From Paraburkholderia sp. (GTDB lineage: Bacteria > Pseudomonadota > Gammaproteobacteria > Burkholderiales > Burkholderiaceae), in the NCBI GenBank assembly GCA_031286755.1, contig JAITTX010000383.1, forward strand, positions 1 to 64,000: a stretch of DNA of 64,000 bases. The letters run 5' to 3'. The first letter of the stretch is position 1. The number at the start of each line of letters is the position of its first letter. A program made the translations under genes and the position numbers. The notes under the pieces are model-generated. The model worked only from the letters and a program-made list of their open reading frames with translations, was not told the origin of the DNA and did no database searches. Of this stretch, positions 40,037 through 51,953 are shown piece by piece.

Positions 40037-41065
40037 TCAACTGCCGCCGGCCGCGTATGCCTCCGGGAAAAAGAAGTCCTTCCACGAGGCGGGCGTGTGC
40101 TTGATGGTGCCAAGCCGCACCATCGTGTTCGCATACGCCATCATGTTCTGCGGCACTTGCGTGATGCGCACCTCAGGCGATTCGAGCATCTTCAGCACGT
40201 CGTCCACGCTTTCCTTGCCTTTCTCGTCATCGACGTAAATCTGCGCGGCCTCGCGCTTGTGCGCATTGATGAAATCGACGGCTTCGACCAGCGCGTCGTA
40301 ATAGGCCTTGTAGGTCTTTGGATTCTCGTCGTGAAAGCGCGAGGTCGACCACACGCAGAGGAAAGTCGCGGGCCCGCCGGTTACATCGTACGAATTCAGC
40401 ACGCGATGGATACCCGGTTGCTTGAGTTCCTCGTATTGATACGGTGGCGCCGCGAATTGCGCGGTGACGGTATGACCCGACAGCAATGCAGCCATGCCGT
40501 CCGGGTGCGCGAGATTCACCATCAGCGAATCGAAGTGACGGAAATCCTTGTCGCCGTATTGCTTCGCGGCGGCCATTTGCAGCACGAGCGTCTCGATCGA
40601 CGACCCGGCACTGGCGATCGCAATGCGGTCCTGATTGCCGAAATCCGTGATCGACTTGATGCGCGGTGTATTGGCATTCAGGTACATCGGCATCGAAGAG
40701 AGCGCCGCGACCCCTTTCACCTTCAAGTTGTCGTGCGTGCGGTCCCACATCGTCAGCAGTTGGGGCGGCCCGCCCGCGGCGAACGCCGTGCTGCCGGACA
40801 GCAGCGCGTCGTTGACCGCCGAGCCGACGCCGATCTGCGTCCAGGCAACCTTGGTGTCGAGCCCGGCGGCCTTCAGATGCTTTTCGAACAGATGGTTGTG
40901 CCGCATGACGTAGAGCGGCAGGTAGCCGATACCGTACTGAATGGTCGCGTTCACGCTGCCGACCTCGGCACGCGCACCCGGCACGGCCAGCGACGTCAGC
41001 GCGATTGCAATGAGCGCGCCGGCGCACCTGCGCAACAAGCCGTGCCGCAGAGTTGAAACGTTCAT
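40037..41065 (-). CDS. ABC transporter substrate-binding protein (SsuA/TauA-like)
   Basis: Signal peptide ALIAIALTSLAVPGARAEVG; ATIQYGIGYLPLYVMRHNHLFEKHLKAAGLDTKVAWTQIGVGSAVNDALLSGSTAFAAGGPP; AGGAGGAG RBS. Confidence 0.9.
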   Translation of the reverse strand: MNVSTLRHGLLRRCAGALIAIALTSLAVPGARAEVGSVNATIQYGIGYLPLYVMRHNHLFEKHLKAAGLDTKVAWTQIGVGSAVNDALLSGSTAFAAGGPPQLLTMWDRTHDNLKVKGVAALSSMPMYLNANTPRIKSITDFGNQDRIAIASAGSSIETLVLQMAAAKQYGDKDFRHFDSLMVNLAHPDGMAALLSGHTVTAQFAAPPYQYEELKQPGIHRVLNSYDVTGGPATFLCVWSTSRFHDENPKTYKAYYDALVEAVDFINAHKREAAQIYVDDEKGKESVDDVLKMLESPEVRITQVPQNMMAYANTMVRLGTIKHTPASWKDFFFPEAYAAGGS

Positions 41066-41100
41066 GGCTCCTCCTCGGTGGATGCCAATCATAGTTGTCG

Positions 41101-41114
41101 ATATGTCGACATTT
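41101..41114. promoter_or_regulatory. Candidate GntR operator 2 (ATATGTCGACATTT)
   Basis: TGTCGACA at 41104-41111 in the divergent promoter region. Confidence 0.6.
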
Positions 41115-41173
41115 TATCAATCAAGGTAAACCACCAATCCAGGAGCAGACTCCGCGTTTACCTCAATTTGCCT

Positions 41174-41187
41174 AAATGTCGACATTC
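41174..41187. promoter_or_regulatory. Candidate GntR operator 3 (AAATGTCGACATTC)
   Basis: TGTCGACA at 41177-41184 in the divergent promoter region. Confidence 0.6.
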
Positions 41188-41277
41188 GCTCAATATTTAG
41201 CTGAACCGCGAAGCGTCGGAAGGTGATGCGGGAAATCGCACTCCCTCCTCCCATTCATTCGTTAGAGGATTCAGACG

Positions 41278-42963
41278 ATGACCAGCATGTCAGGCGGCAG
41301 TGCCGTTGTTCAAACATTGCGCAACGAGGGCGTGAGCCACGTATTCGGGTTGATCGGGTCGGCGGGCATGGAGATCTTCGACGCGCTGTACAGCGCGCCC
41401 GAGATCCGCTTCATCGGCGTGCGCGACGAGCGCACCGGCACGCACATGGCCGACGGCTACGCGCGGGCGAGCGGCCGGGCCGGTGTGATACTCGCGGGCC
41501 AGAACGGGCCGGGCGCGACCAATCTCGTCACGGGGCTGGCGCAGGCGAATGCGGCGTACTCTCCGGTCGTCGCGCTGGCCGGCTCGCTGTCCAGCCAGCA
41601 CGTCTATCGCGACGCGTTCCAGGAAGTCGATCAACAGTCCTTGTTCAAACCGGTCACCAAGAAAACGTGGACGGCGACGCAGGCAAAGCGCCTTCCGGAG
41701 ATGGTTCACGAAGCGTTTCGCACCGCGCTCGCGCCACGCCGCGGGCCGGTGGCGCTCAACCTGCCACGCGACATCCTCGCCGAAACGATCGAATACGACG
41801 CGGGCCCGAGCGCGTGGCACGATCCCGCGCCGCCCGCCGGCGCGCCCGATGCCGTCGCAAGAGCCGCACAATTGCTCGCACAGGCCGAACGGCCGCTGAT
41901 CCTCGCGGGCGGCGGGGTGAAAAACGGCCGGGCGCATGCGGCCGTGCTGAAACTCGCCGAACTGCTGAATGCGCCGATTGCGATGTCACCGGGACACGGC
42001 GACGCGGTCCCCTGCACCCATCCGCTCTACGCCGGCCAGATCGGGCCGCGCGGCAACGTCGTCGCCACCGATTTCGCGAAACGCGCCGACGTGATCCTCG
42101 CGCTCGGCACACGCTTCGGCTTCAACACCACGTTCTACACAACCGACAACTTCAATCCCCAGGCCGCGATCGTGCAAGTCGAATCCGACCCGCTCGCGCT
42201 CGGGCGGCTCGTGCCGGTGAGCGTCGGCATCTTCGGCGAAGCGGGCCTCGTCGCCGGACAATTGACGCGCGAGCTCGCCCATCACGATGCGAGCGGCGCG
42301 CACGCGTGGGCCGCCGAACTGATGGACAAGCGCCGCGCCCTGATGAGCGAGCGCGACGAAACGGGCGCGCGGGGCCGTACCCAGCCCATGCAGCCCGCGG
42401 CCCTGTTCGCCATGCTGCGCGCGCTCGCGCCCGCCGATGCGATGTTCACGATGGATGCCGGCACGCTGTGCCTGCAGGCCACCGACCAGATGCCCTATGC
42501 TCAGCCGCCCGCGCTCTTCACGCCGCTCGATTTCGGGCTCGTCGGCTTCTCGTACGCGTGCGGGCTGGGCGTGAAACTCGCGTGCCCGGACCGGACCGTC
42601 GTCAGCCTGATGGGCGACGGCGGATTCGGCATGACCATGAGCGAAATCGGCACCGCCGTGCAAAGCGATATCCGCTCGATCTGCGTCGTCATGAACAACG
42701 GCTGCTGGGGCGCCGAGAAAGCGTATCAACGCGACTTCTTCGACGGCCGCTATATCGGCGCCGACGTGCCGAACCCGCCCTACGACAAAGTCGCCGAACT
42801 GTTTGGCGCCCGAGGTTTTCATGTCGAAAGCGCGGCGCAATTCGAGAGCGCGTTCGGCGACGCGCTCTCGTGCGGCAAGCCCGCCATCATCGACGTACAG
42901 ATCGATCCGAACGCGCTCTACAGCTTCCGGCGCGATTCGTTCAAGCATCGGGCAAAAGCATGA
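41278..42963 (+). CDS. ThDP-dependent enzyme (acetolactate synthase/sulfoacetaldehyde acetyltransferase-like)
   Basis: VFGLIGSAGMEIFDAL, DERTGTHMADGYARASGRAGVILAGQNGPGATNLV, ThDP motif MGDGGFGMTMSEIGTAVQSDIRSICVVMNNGCWGAEKAYQ; the NNxxWGAEK segment resembles Xsc-type enzymes. Confidence 0.85.
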   Translation: MTSMSGGSAVVQTLRNEGVSHVFGLIGSAGMEIFDALYSAPEIRFIGVRDERTGTHMADGYARASGRAGVILAGQNGPGATNLVTGLAQANAAYSPVVALAGSLSSQHVYRDAFQEVDQQSLFKPVTKKTWTATQAKRLPEMVHEAFRTALAPRRGPVALNLPRDILAETIEYDAGPSAWHDPAPPAGAPDAVARAAQLLAQAERPLILAGGGVKNGRAHAAVLKLAELLNAPIAMSPGHGDAVPCTHPLYAGQIGPRGNVVATDFAKRADVILALGTRFGFNTTFYTTDNFNPQAAIVQVESDPLALGRLVPVSVGIFGEAGLVAGQLTRELAHHDASGAHAWAAELMDKRRALMSERDETGARGRTQPMQPAALFAMLRALAPADAMFTMDAGTLCLQATDQMPYAQPPALFTPLDFGLVGFSYACGLGVKLACPDRTVVSLMGDGGFGMTMSEIGTAVQSDIRSICVVMNNGCWGAEKAYQRDFFDGRYIGADVPNPPYDKVAELFGARGFHVESAAQFESAFGDALSCGKPAIIDVQIDPNALYSFRRDSFKHRAKA

Positions 42964-44585
42964 ACGCCGAATTCGACTACGTGATCGTTGGCGCGGGCTC
43001 GGCCGGCTGCGCGCTCGCCGCGCGTCTTTCGGAAAGCGGCAAGCACAGCGTGTTGCTGCTCGAAGCAGGCGGCCCCGACAACAACATCTGGATTCACATT
43101 CCGCTCGGCGTCGGCAAATTGCTGGGCAACGAACGCTATGCCTGGAAGTTCGACACCGAGCCCCAGGCGGCGATGAGCGGGCAACGGGTCTACTCGCCGC
43201 GCGGCAAGGTGCTGGGCGGGTCGAGTGCGCTGAACGGCATGGCCTATGTCTGGGGCGATCCGGCCGAGTATGACAAATGGGAGCAGCTCGGCTGCGAGGG
43301 GTGGAACTTCGGCGCCGTTCACCCGTACTTCCGGCGGCTCGAATGCTATCCGTACAACGACGATCCCGGCCGTGGCCATGACGGCCCCGTGCGCATCACC
43401 GATCGCGCGCGCCGTGACACCGACGCACTCTCGGATGGCTTCATCGCCGCGTGCATGGAGGCAGGCGTGGCGCCGACCGACGACTACAACGCGCACCGCT
43501 ATGAAGGCGTGCGCTATCTGGAGCAGACAGCGTGGAAAGGCCGCCGCTACAGCACGGCGGTCGCCTATCTTCGCGCGACCCGGCGCCGTCCGAACGTGCG
43601 CATCGAAACGAATGCGCTCGCGCTGCGCGTCACATTCGACGGCATGCGCGCGAGCGGCGTCGAATACGAGCAGCATGGCCAACGGCGTCTCGTCCGGGCG
43701 CACCGCGAGGTATTGCTGGCAGCCGGCGCGATCAAGTCGCCGCAATTGCTCGAATTGTCGGGCATCGGAGATGCTGCGCGTTTGCAGCGGCTGGGCATTC
43801 CCATGGTCGCGGCGAATACTTCGGTGGGTGAACATATGATCGATCACCTGCAACTGCGCTGCACCTACCGCACGATGCTGCCGATCACGATCAACGACGT
43901 GATGGCGAGCCCATTCAGACGCATGCAGGTGGGCCTCCAGTATCTGATCTCGCGGCGCGGCTTGATGGCGGGCACGTCGTCCACCGCGCACGCGATCATG
44001 CGCACCGATCCCGCCTTGCCCGGACCCGACGTGATGATCCGCATTTATCACATCAGCGGCAAGGATCGTTATTCACGCACGCCGGGCGCCGGTATCGATC
44101 CCTTCTCGGGTTTTTCGATCGGCGGGTTCAGGCTCTATCCGCACTCGCGCGGCAGCGTGCACATTACCTCGGCCGACGCGCGCGAAGCGCCGGTTCTGCA
44201 GCCGAACTACCTGTCCGCGCCCGACGACGCGCGCCACGCGCTGCAACTGCTGCGCACGATCCGCCGCATCGCCGCGCAACCCTCGATGGCCAGGCTGATC
44301 GTCGCCGAGCAGCGGCCCGGCGACGCGGCCGCGCCCACCGACGATGAGGCCCTGCTGGCTTACGCGCGCGAAAGCGGCCAAACCGCGTGGCATACGGTCG
44401 GCACCTGCCGGATCGGGCGGCCGGGCGACGGCGTGGTCGATAGCCGGCTACGCGTGCAGGGTGTCGCCGGGCTGCGCGTCATCGACGCATCGGTGATGCC
44501 GACGCTGGCCTCGTCGAATACCAACGCGCCGGCGATCATGATCGGCGAACGCGGTGCCGATTTTGTCCTTGAGGAGGCACGTTGA
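42960..44585 (+). CDS. GMC-family FAD oxidoreductase (choline dehydrogenase-like)
   Basis: FDYVIVGAGSAGCALAARLSESGKHSVLLLEAGG, SPRGKVLGGSSALNGMAYVWG, GAIKSPQLLELSGIG, HTVGTCRIGRPGDGVVDSRLRVQGVAGLRVIDASVMPTLASSNTNAPAIMIGE; overlaps the upstream stop. Confidence 0.93.
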   Translation: MNAEFDYVIVGAGSAGCALAARLSESGKHSVLLLEAGGPDNNIWIHIPLGVGKLLGNERYAWKFDTEPQAAMSGQRVYSPRGKVLGGSSALNGMAYVWGDPAEYDKWEQLGCEGWNFGAVHPYFRRLECYPYNDDPGRGHDGPVRITDRARRDTDALSDGFIAACMEAGVAPTDDYNAHRYEGVRYLEQTAWKGRRYSTAVAYLRATRRRPNVRIETNALALRVTFDGMRASGVEYEQHGQRRLVRAHREVLLAAGAIKSPQLLELSGIGDAARLQRLGIPMVAANTSVGEHMIDHLQLRCTYRTMLPITINDVMASPFRRMQVGLQYLISRRGLMAGTSSTAHAIMRTDPALPGPDVMIRIYHISGKDRYSRTPGAGIDPFSGFSIGGFRLYPHSRGSVHITSADAREAPVLQPNYLSAPDDARHALQLLRTIRRIAAQPSMARLIVAEQRPGDAAAPTDDEALLAYARESGQTAWHTVGTCRIGRPGDGVVDSRLRVQGVAGLRVIDASVMPTLASSNTNAPAIMIGERGADFVLEEAR

Positions 44586-44586
44586 A

Positions 44587-45036
44587 ATGACTCGCAAGCC
44601 ATCGGATGAATCATCTCCCGTGACAACGCCAACGCCGTACACCGACGCGCAAATCGCCAGCGGCGACTGGAATCCGCTGTGGGACACGCTGCGTGCGTGG
44701 GACCCGGCGTTCATGGAAGCCTATCTCGCGTTTCGCAACGTCCCTCACCGGAACGGCCCCTTGCCGAAGAAGGTCAAGGAGCTCGTGCTAATCGCGATCA
44801 ACGTCGCGACCACGCACATGTACGGCGCGGGCGTGCGCCGCCACATGCAGAACGCGCTGAAAGCGGGCGCAACGCGCGACGAGATTCTCGAAGTCATCCA
44901 GTTGACGACCGTGCTCGGCATTCACGCGTGCAATCTCGGCGTCCCTATTCTGGCGGAAGAATTCGACCGCTTCCGCGCATCGGAAGATCACGAGGATGCG
45001 CCCGACGCCCTATCGCGCTCAGGAGCGAAACCGTGA
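44587..45036 (+). CDS. Carboxymuconolactone decarboxylase (AhpD-like fold) family protein
   Basis: LPKKVKELVLIAINVATTHMYGAGVRRHMQNALKAGATRDEILEVIQLTTVLGIHACNLG; lacks the CxxC of AhpD peroxidases. Confidence 0.88.
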   Translation: MTRKPSDESSPVTTPTPYTDAQIASGDWNPLWDTLRAWDPAFMEAYLAFRNVPHRNGPLPKKVKELVLIAINVATTHMYGAGVRRHMQNALKAGATRDEILEVIQLTTVLGIHACNLGVPILAEEFDRFRASEDHEDAPDALSRSGAKP

Positions 45037-45761
45037 GCGATGCCGTTTTCACCGTTGACGCGGTGCACCTCGGCAAGCGCATTGCCGATACCTCGCTGTT
45101 TCTCTATCTGACCGATCCAGGCACACCGATCGAGATTGCCTACCGGCTATGGCTGCTCAGATCCGCACACCGGACGATCGTCGTCGATACCGGGCCGCCC
45201 GTTGTTGAAGGGCGCGAGCGCCGTCTGAGCGAAACGCGGGATCTGTCCGAAGCGCTGGCCGTTCATGGCGTGGAGCCGCGCAGCATCGACACGGTTTTGC
45301 TCACCCACCTGCATTGGGATCACGCGGCCAACGCCGACCAGTTTCCGAATGCGCGCTTCTACGCCCAGCGTGCCGAAATCGACTTCCTCCGCCACGGCCG
45401 CCACCAGCACCCTGCGCTCAATCGCTTTTTCAGCACCCATGCACTGCTCGAGGAACTGGCCGACGCGGGCCGCCTCTTGCCGCTGGACGGCGACGTCGAA
45501 ATCGAGCCCGGCGTGCGGGCGATCCGCGTGGGCGGCCATACGCCCGGCTCCCAGATGTTCTGCGTCGATACCGCCGAAGGCCTCGCATTGCTGGCTGGCG
45601 ACGCCGTTCCTCTCAATCGCAACTATGTCGAGCGGATTCCCTCCGGCATCCTGGTCGACGTTTTCGAAGCCGTTGCCGCGCTCGACAAGGCACGCGCACT
45701 CGCCCCCGTCAAGCTCTACACCGGCCACGATATCGCACCCTGCCTCGACCTCGGGCCTTGA
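45033..45761 (+). CDS. MBL-fold hydrolase, N-acyl-homoserine-lactonase-like
   Basis: VLLTHLHWDHAANADQFPNARFYAQRAEIDFLRHG (HxHxDH), VGGHTPGSQMFCVDTAEG, LLAGDAVPLNRNY; GTG start overlapping the CMD gene stop. Confidence 0.88.
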   Translation: MSDAVFTVDAVHLGKRIADTSLFLYLTDPGTPIEIAYRLWLLRSAHRTIVVDTGPPVVEGRERRLSETRDLSEALAVHGVEPRSIDTVLLTHLHWDHAANADQFPNARFYAQRAEIDFLRHGRHQHPALNRFFSTHALLEELADAGRLLPLDGDVEIEPGVRAIRVGGHTPGSQMFCVDTAEGLALLAGDAVPLNRNYVERIPSGILVDVFEAVAALDKARALAPVKLYTGHDIAPCLDLGP

Positions 45762-45823
45762 ACCCGGCGCACGCGTCGATCAACACCGCCACAGGGCTTC
45801 CATCAGGGGGATCAGGAGACATC

Positions 45824-47152
45824 ATGAAAAGCACGTCGCTGTTCGAATCGTTCAATAATGCGCCGCTCAATGCCTTTCACCGGCGCGTGACGATCTTGTC
45901 GGGCATGGGGGTATTCCTCGAGGGCTACGACTTCACCAATATCGCGTCCGCGTTGATCTTTCTGGTTCCGTATTTCTCGCTCAAGCCAGGACAGATCGCG
46001 CTGCTCGCAACGTCGACCTATGTCGGCACGATTGCCGGCGCGGTGTTCATCGGCTATCTCGCCGACCGGCTCGGCCGCAAGTTCATGTACATGACCGACA
46101 TCACGCTATACGCCGCGTTCGCGCTCATGAGTGCGCTCGCGGTCAACTACGAGATGCTCGTGGCGGCGCGCGTGGGTCTCGGCTTTGCGATCGGCGCGGA
46201 CCAGGCGCTCTCATTCACGATCATCGCGGAGTTCGCGCCGCGCAAGCTGCGCGGCAAGCTCAACGCGTCGACGTGGATCATGTGGACCGTGGCGAGTGCG
46301 AGCACCTATCTGCTTTCGTACGCGCTCAATCCGCTACTGGGACCCGAGACATGGCGCGTCCTGTTCGGACTTGCGGTCATTCCGTCCGTCATCGTGTACT
46401 TCGGGCGCCGCGAGATTCCCGAATCGCCGATGTGGCTCGTGCGCCAGGGCCGGCTCGACGAAGCCCGTGCCGCCATGGACGCGGTGGTGCCCGGCAGCGG
46501 CGCAAGCCTGACCGGCGCGAACAATACGTCCAAGGTCGCGGTCACGAGCCTTGCCGCGCTGTTCCGCTCGAAAGCACAAAGCGCCGACACGCTCTACATC
46601 TTCTTCATGTGGTTCTGCATCACGTTCAACACCTACGGCGTGGGCTATTTCACGCCTTATATATTGCGCACGCTCGGCTTTACCGAAACGTTGTCGCTGC
46701 TCGGCGGCGTGGTCGTGTCGCTATTCGCGATCGCGGGCTCGGTCATCATGTTCCTGTCGGTCGAAAAGACCGGGCGCAAGCCGCTCGCCGTGATCGGCTT
46801 CACGCTGCTCGCACTGATCGATTTCGGGCTCGCGATGATTAGCAACTCGCATGGGTTCGCGGTGCTCCTGCTGCTGTTCAGCGCGTTTCAGCTCGTCGCC
46901 TGGATCGGACCCGCCGGACTCGTTGGCGTGGTCGCGCCCGAGGTGTTTCCAACCGATATCCGTTCGTTCGGCACCGGCATTGCAGCAGGACTGGGGCGGG
47001 CGGGAGCGATCGTCGGCATCGTGATGTTTCCGATCATGATGCGGGCGGGCGGGCTCAAGTGGGCCATGCTGATGTTCTGTGCGGACGCGGCGATTGCGGC
47101 AATCGCGATGGTCATATTCGGACGCGAGACCAAGGGGGCCATGCTCGAATAA
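45824..47152 (+). CDS. MFS transporter (sugar/aromatic acid family)
   Basis: GVFLEGYDFTNIASALIFLVPYFSLKPGQIALLATSTYVGTIAGAVFIGYLADRLGRKFMYMTD; GFAIGADQALSFTIIAEFAPRKLRGKLNA. Confidence 0.92.
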   Translation: MKSTSLFESFNNAPLNAFHRRVTILSGMGVFLEGYDFTNIASALIFLVPYFSLKPGQIALLATSTYVGTIAGAVFIGYLADRLGRKFMYMTDITLYAAFALMSALAVNYEMLVAARVGLGFAIGADQALSFTIIAEFAPRKLRGKLNASTWIMWTVASASTYLLSYALNPLLGPETWRVLFGLAVIPSVIVYFGRREIPESPMWLVRQGRLDEARAAMDAVVPGSGASLTGANNTSKVAVTSLAALFRSKAQSADTLYIFFMWFCITFNTYGVGYFTPYILRTLGFTETLSLLGGVVVSLFAIAGSVIMFLSVEKTGRKPLAVIGFTLLALIDFGLAMISNSHGFAVLLLLFSAFQLVAWIGPAGLVGVVAPEVFPTDIRSFGTGIAAGLGRAGAIVGIVMFPIMMRAGGLKWAMLMFCADAAIAAIAMVIFGRETKGAMLE

Positions 47153-47162
47153 TTCAAAACCC

Positions 47163-47218
47163 GACCCGTTGCGTCTCTGCGGGCGTCATGGTGGTGGTCG
47201 AGCGCATCGCAACGGGTC
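47163..47218. repeat. 11-bp perfect inverted repeat between convergent genes
   Basis: GACCCGTTGCG (47163-47173) and CGCAACGGGTC (47208-47218), 34-nt spacer. Confidence 0.7.
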
Positions 47219-48641
47219 AGCGCGCGCACGACGCCGCCAGTTTCCCCACCGTGACGATGGCCTGCTCGATCTCGCTGGACCACGGGCTGCTGTAATTGAG
47301 CCGGATGAAATTGCGGTAACTGTCGGAAATCGAAAACATGTAGCCGGGGCCTATCGTGATGCCCCGCTCCAGCGCCATCTGGTAGAGCTTCATCGAGTCG
47401 GCCTTCGCCGGCAACTCCACCCACAGCACGTAACCTCCTGCGGGATTCGACATGCGCGTGCCCGCGGGGAAAAAGCGCGTGACCATCGCCTTCATCAGGC
47501 TGGCCTGCTGCGCATAGTTCTTGCGCACGCGCCGCAAGTGATGCTCATAGCCGTCGCGCTCGAGAAACTCCGCGATGGCCAGTTGGGGAATCACCGAGGT
47601 GGTCAGCGTGTTCAGGAACTTGAGCTTTTCTACCTGATCCCGATAGCGCCCAGGCAAAGCCCAGCCAATGCGGTACGCCGCCGTGAGGCTTTTGGAAAAC
47701 GAGCCGCAATGCAGCACGATGCCCTTCTGGTCATACGATTTCAACGTGACCGGGTGTGAATCGCCGAAATACAGTTCGTTATAGACGCCGTTCTCGATAA
47801 CGGGAATCTGCGCGTTGCCGAGCATCTCGACGAGTTCGCGCTTGCGTTCGTCGGGCATTTGAAAGCCCAGCGGATTCTGGAAATTCGGCATCACCATGCA
47901 AGCCGCAATGGGTTGCGATTCGACGATCTTCGCCAGCGCGTCGATCTCGATGCCGTATTCGGGGTGGGTCGCCACTTCGATGGCCTTCATGCCCGAGCGC
48001 TCGATGGCGTGCAGCATGGCGTAGAACGTGGGCGACTCCACGGCGATCACGTCGCCCGGTTTGGCAACCGCTTGCAGGCACAGATTGATCGCCTCCGTGG
48101 CACCCACGGTCACGATGATCTCGTTCGGGTCCACGGCCATGCCGTTTTCGAGGTAGCGCCGCGCAATCTGGCGCACGAGATCGGGGCAGCCGGGCGGCAG
48201 CGCATTGGTGATGCCCCAGAGCGCCTTGTTGCGCCCGACCGCCGACGCATAGCGGTTGAGCTTTTCGAACGGAAAGAGCGTGGGATCGGGATAGGGCGAA
48301 CCGAGCGGAACGGCATCGTCGGCACCAATTGAGCGCAACGTGGACAGCACGAGGCGGCTCACGTCGACGGGGGCGGATACGGCAATGGGCCGCGTCGGGC
48401 GCAACTCGTCCGCGTGCGGCTTGCCCCCGGCCATTCGCACGCTCACGAAGTAGCCCGATTGCGGACGGCTTTCCAGCACGCCGCGGCTTTCGAGCAGCAA
48501 ATACGCGCGAATCACGGTGGTAATGCTGATGCGGTGCTGCTGACTCGCCTGCCGGACCGATGGGACACGCTCGCCGGGACGATAGACGCCTTTGCGAATG
48601 AGCGTTTCAACATCGTCTGCGAGCTTCTCGTAGAGTTTCAC
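47217..48641 (-). CDS. MocR-family regulator (GntR HTH fused to class I aminotransferase fold)
   Basis: VKLYEKLADDVETLIRKGVYRPGERVPSVRQASQQHRISITTVIRAYLLLESRGVLESRPQSGYFV; then GATEAINLCLQAVAKPGDVIAVESPTFYAML, GSFSKSLTAAYRIGWALPG. GTG start. Confidence 0.92.
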   Translation of the reverse strand: MKLYEKLADDVETLIRKGVYRPGERVPSVRQASQQHRISITTVIRAYLLLESRGVLESRPQSGYFVSVRMAGGKPHADELRPTRPIAVSAPVDVSRLVLSTLRSIGADDAVPLGSPYPDPTLFPFEKLNRYASAVGRNKALWGITNALPPGCPDLVRQIARRYLENGMAVDPNEIIVTVGATEAINLCLQAVAKPGDVIAVESPTFYAMLHAIERSGMKAIEVATHPEYGIEIDALAKIVESQPIAACMVMPNFQNPLGFQMPDERKRELVEMLGNAQIPVIENGVYNELYFGDSHPVTLKSYDQKGIVLHCGSFSKSLTAAYRIGWALPGRYRDQVEKLKFLNTLTTSVIPQLAIAEFLERDGYEHHLRRVRKNYAQQASLMKAMVTRFFPAGTRMSNPAGGYVLWVELPAKADSMKLYQMALERGITIGPGYMFSISDSYRNFIRLNYSSPWSSEIEQAIVTVGKLAASCAR

Positions 48642-48697
48642 CGCGTTCTCCCCGGCGTCCTTCCTGACTCCCGGCACGCACAGCACAGCCACGCCAG

Positions 48698-48782
48698 TGT
48701 ACCGCCGCGCGCCGAACTGTACTCTAAAAAAGCGGGCAGCTCTGTGCGTCCTGCAGTGGCGCAATAACTCCTATTCTTGTAC
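48698..48782. promoter_or_regulatory. Three TGTAC elements upstream of the MocR gene
   Basis: TGTAC at 48698, 48718 and 48778: 20- and 60-bp spacing, i.e. same DNA face. Confidence 0.35.
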
Positions 48783-48833
48783 TGACCCATCGCGCTGCGA
48801 ATCGGCCCGGGAAATTCCAAAGCCCGAGATGCA

Positions 48834-48870
48834 ATATCGGACGAGCCGAATTTCGCATCGAATCCGATAT
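48834..48870. repeat. 8-bp inverted repeat between MocR and ClpG-like genes
   Basis: ATATCGGA (48834-48841) and TCCGATAT (48863-48870), 21-nt spacer. Confidence 0.55.
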
Positions 48871-49068
48871 CTAGTATTGGAGGGTCCGCTGTTCACATCG
48901 GCCAGCCCCGCTCATAGAATTTGGCTGTCCAATTGTCCCTTTTTGTCGTTCGCGCCGGCTTGTTTCAGATAGATCCGGATGCGCCCCACTCATCGTCACG
49001 GTCCGTTTCAATGCTTTTGAAAGCGGCCTTCGTGGCGGCCTGCAAGCTCGGATAGAGGTGACACGATC

Positions 49069-51891
<2,823 letters not shown>

Positions 51892-51953
51892 TTCATTTCA
51901 AGGCAGAGCGGCGCCCTTCCATCGGCGTCCATCGAACCATTACGGAGTTTCCT

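Noticed and set aside
41223-44585. 1120-aa plus-strand ORF
   Set aside because: First ~580 codons are an out-of-frame Arg-rich read of the ThDP gene; only the segment from 42960 (GMC oxidoreductase) is real.
45033-45761. Calling the MBL protein a dedicated quorum-quenching AHL lactonase
   Set aside because: Family resemblance only; its position in a catabolic operon makes a pathway lactonase at least as likely.
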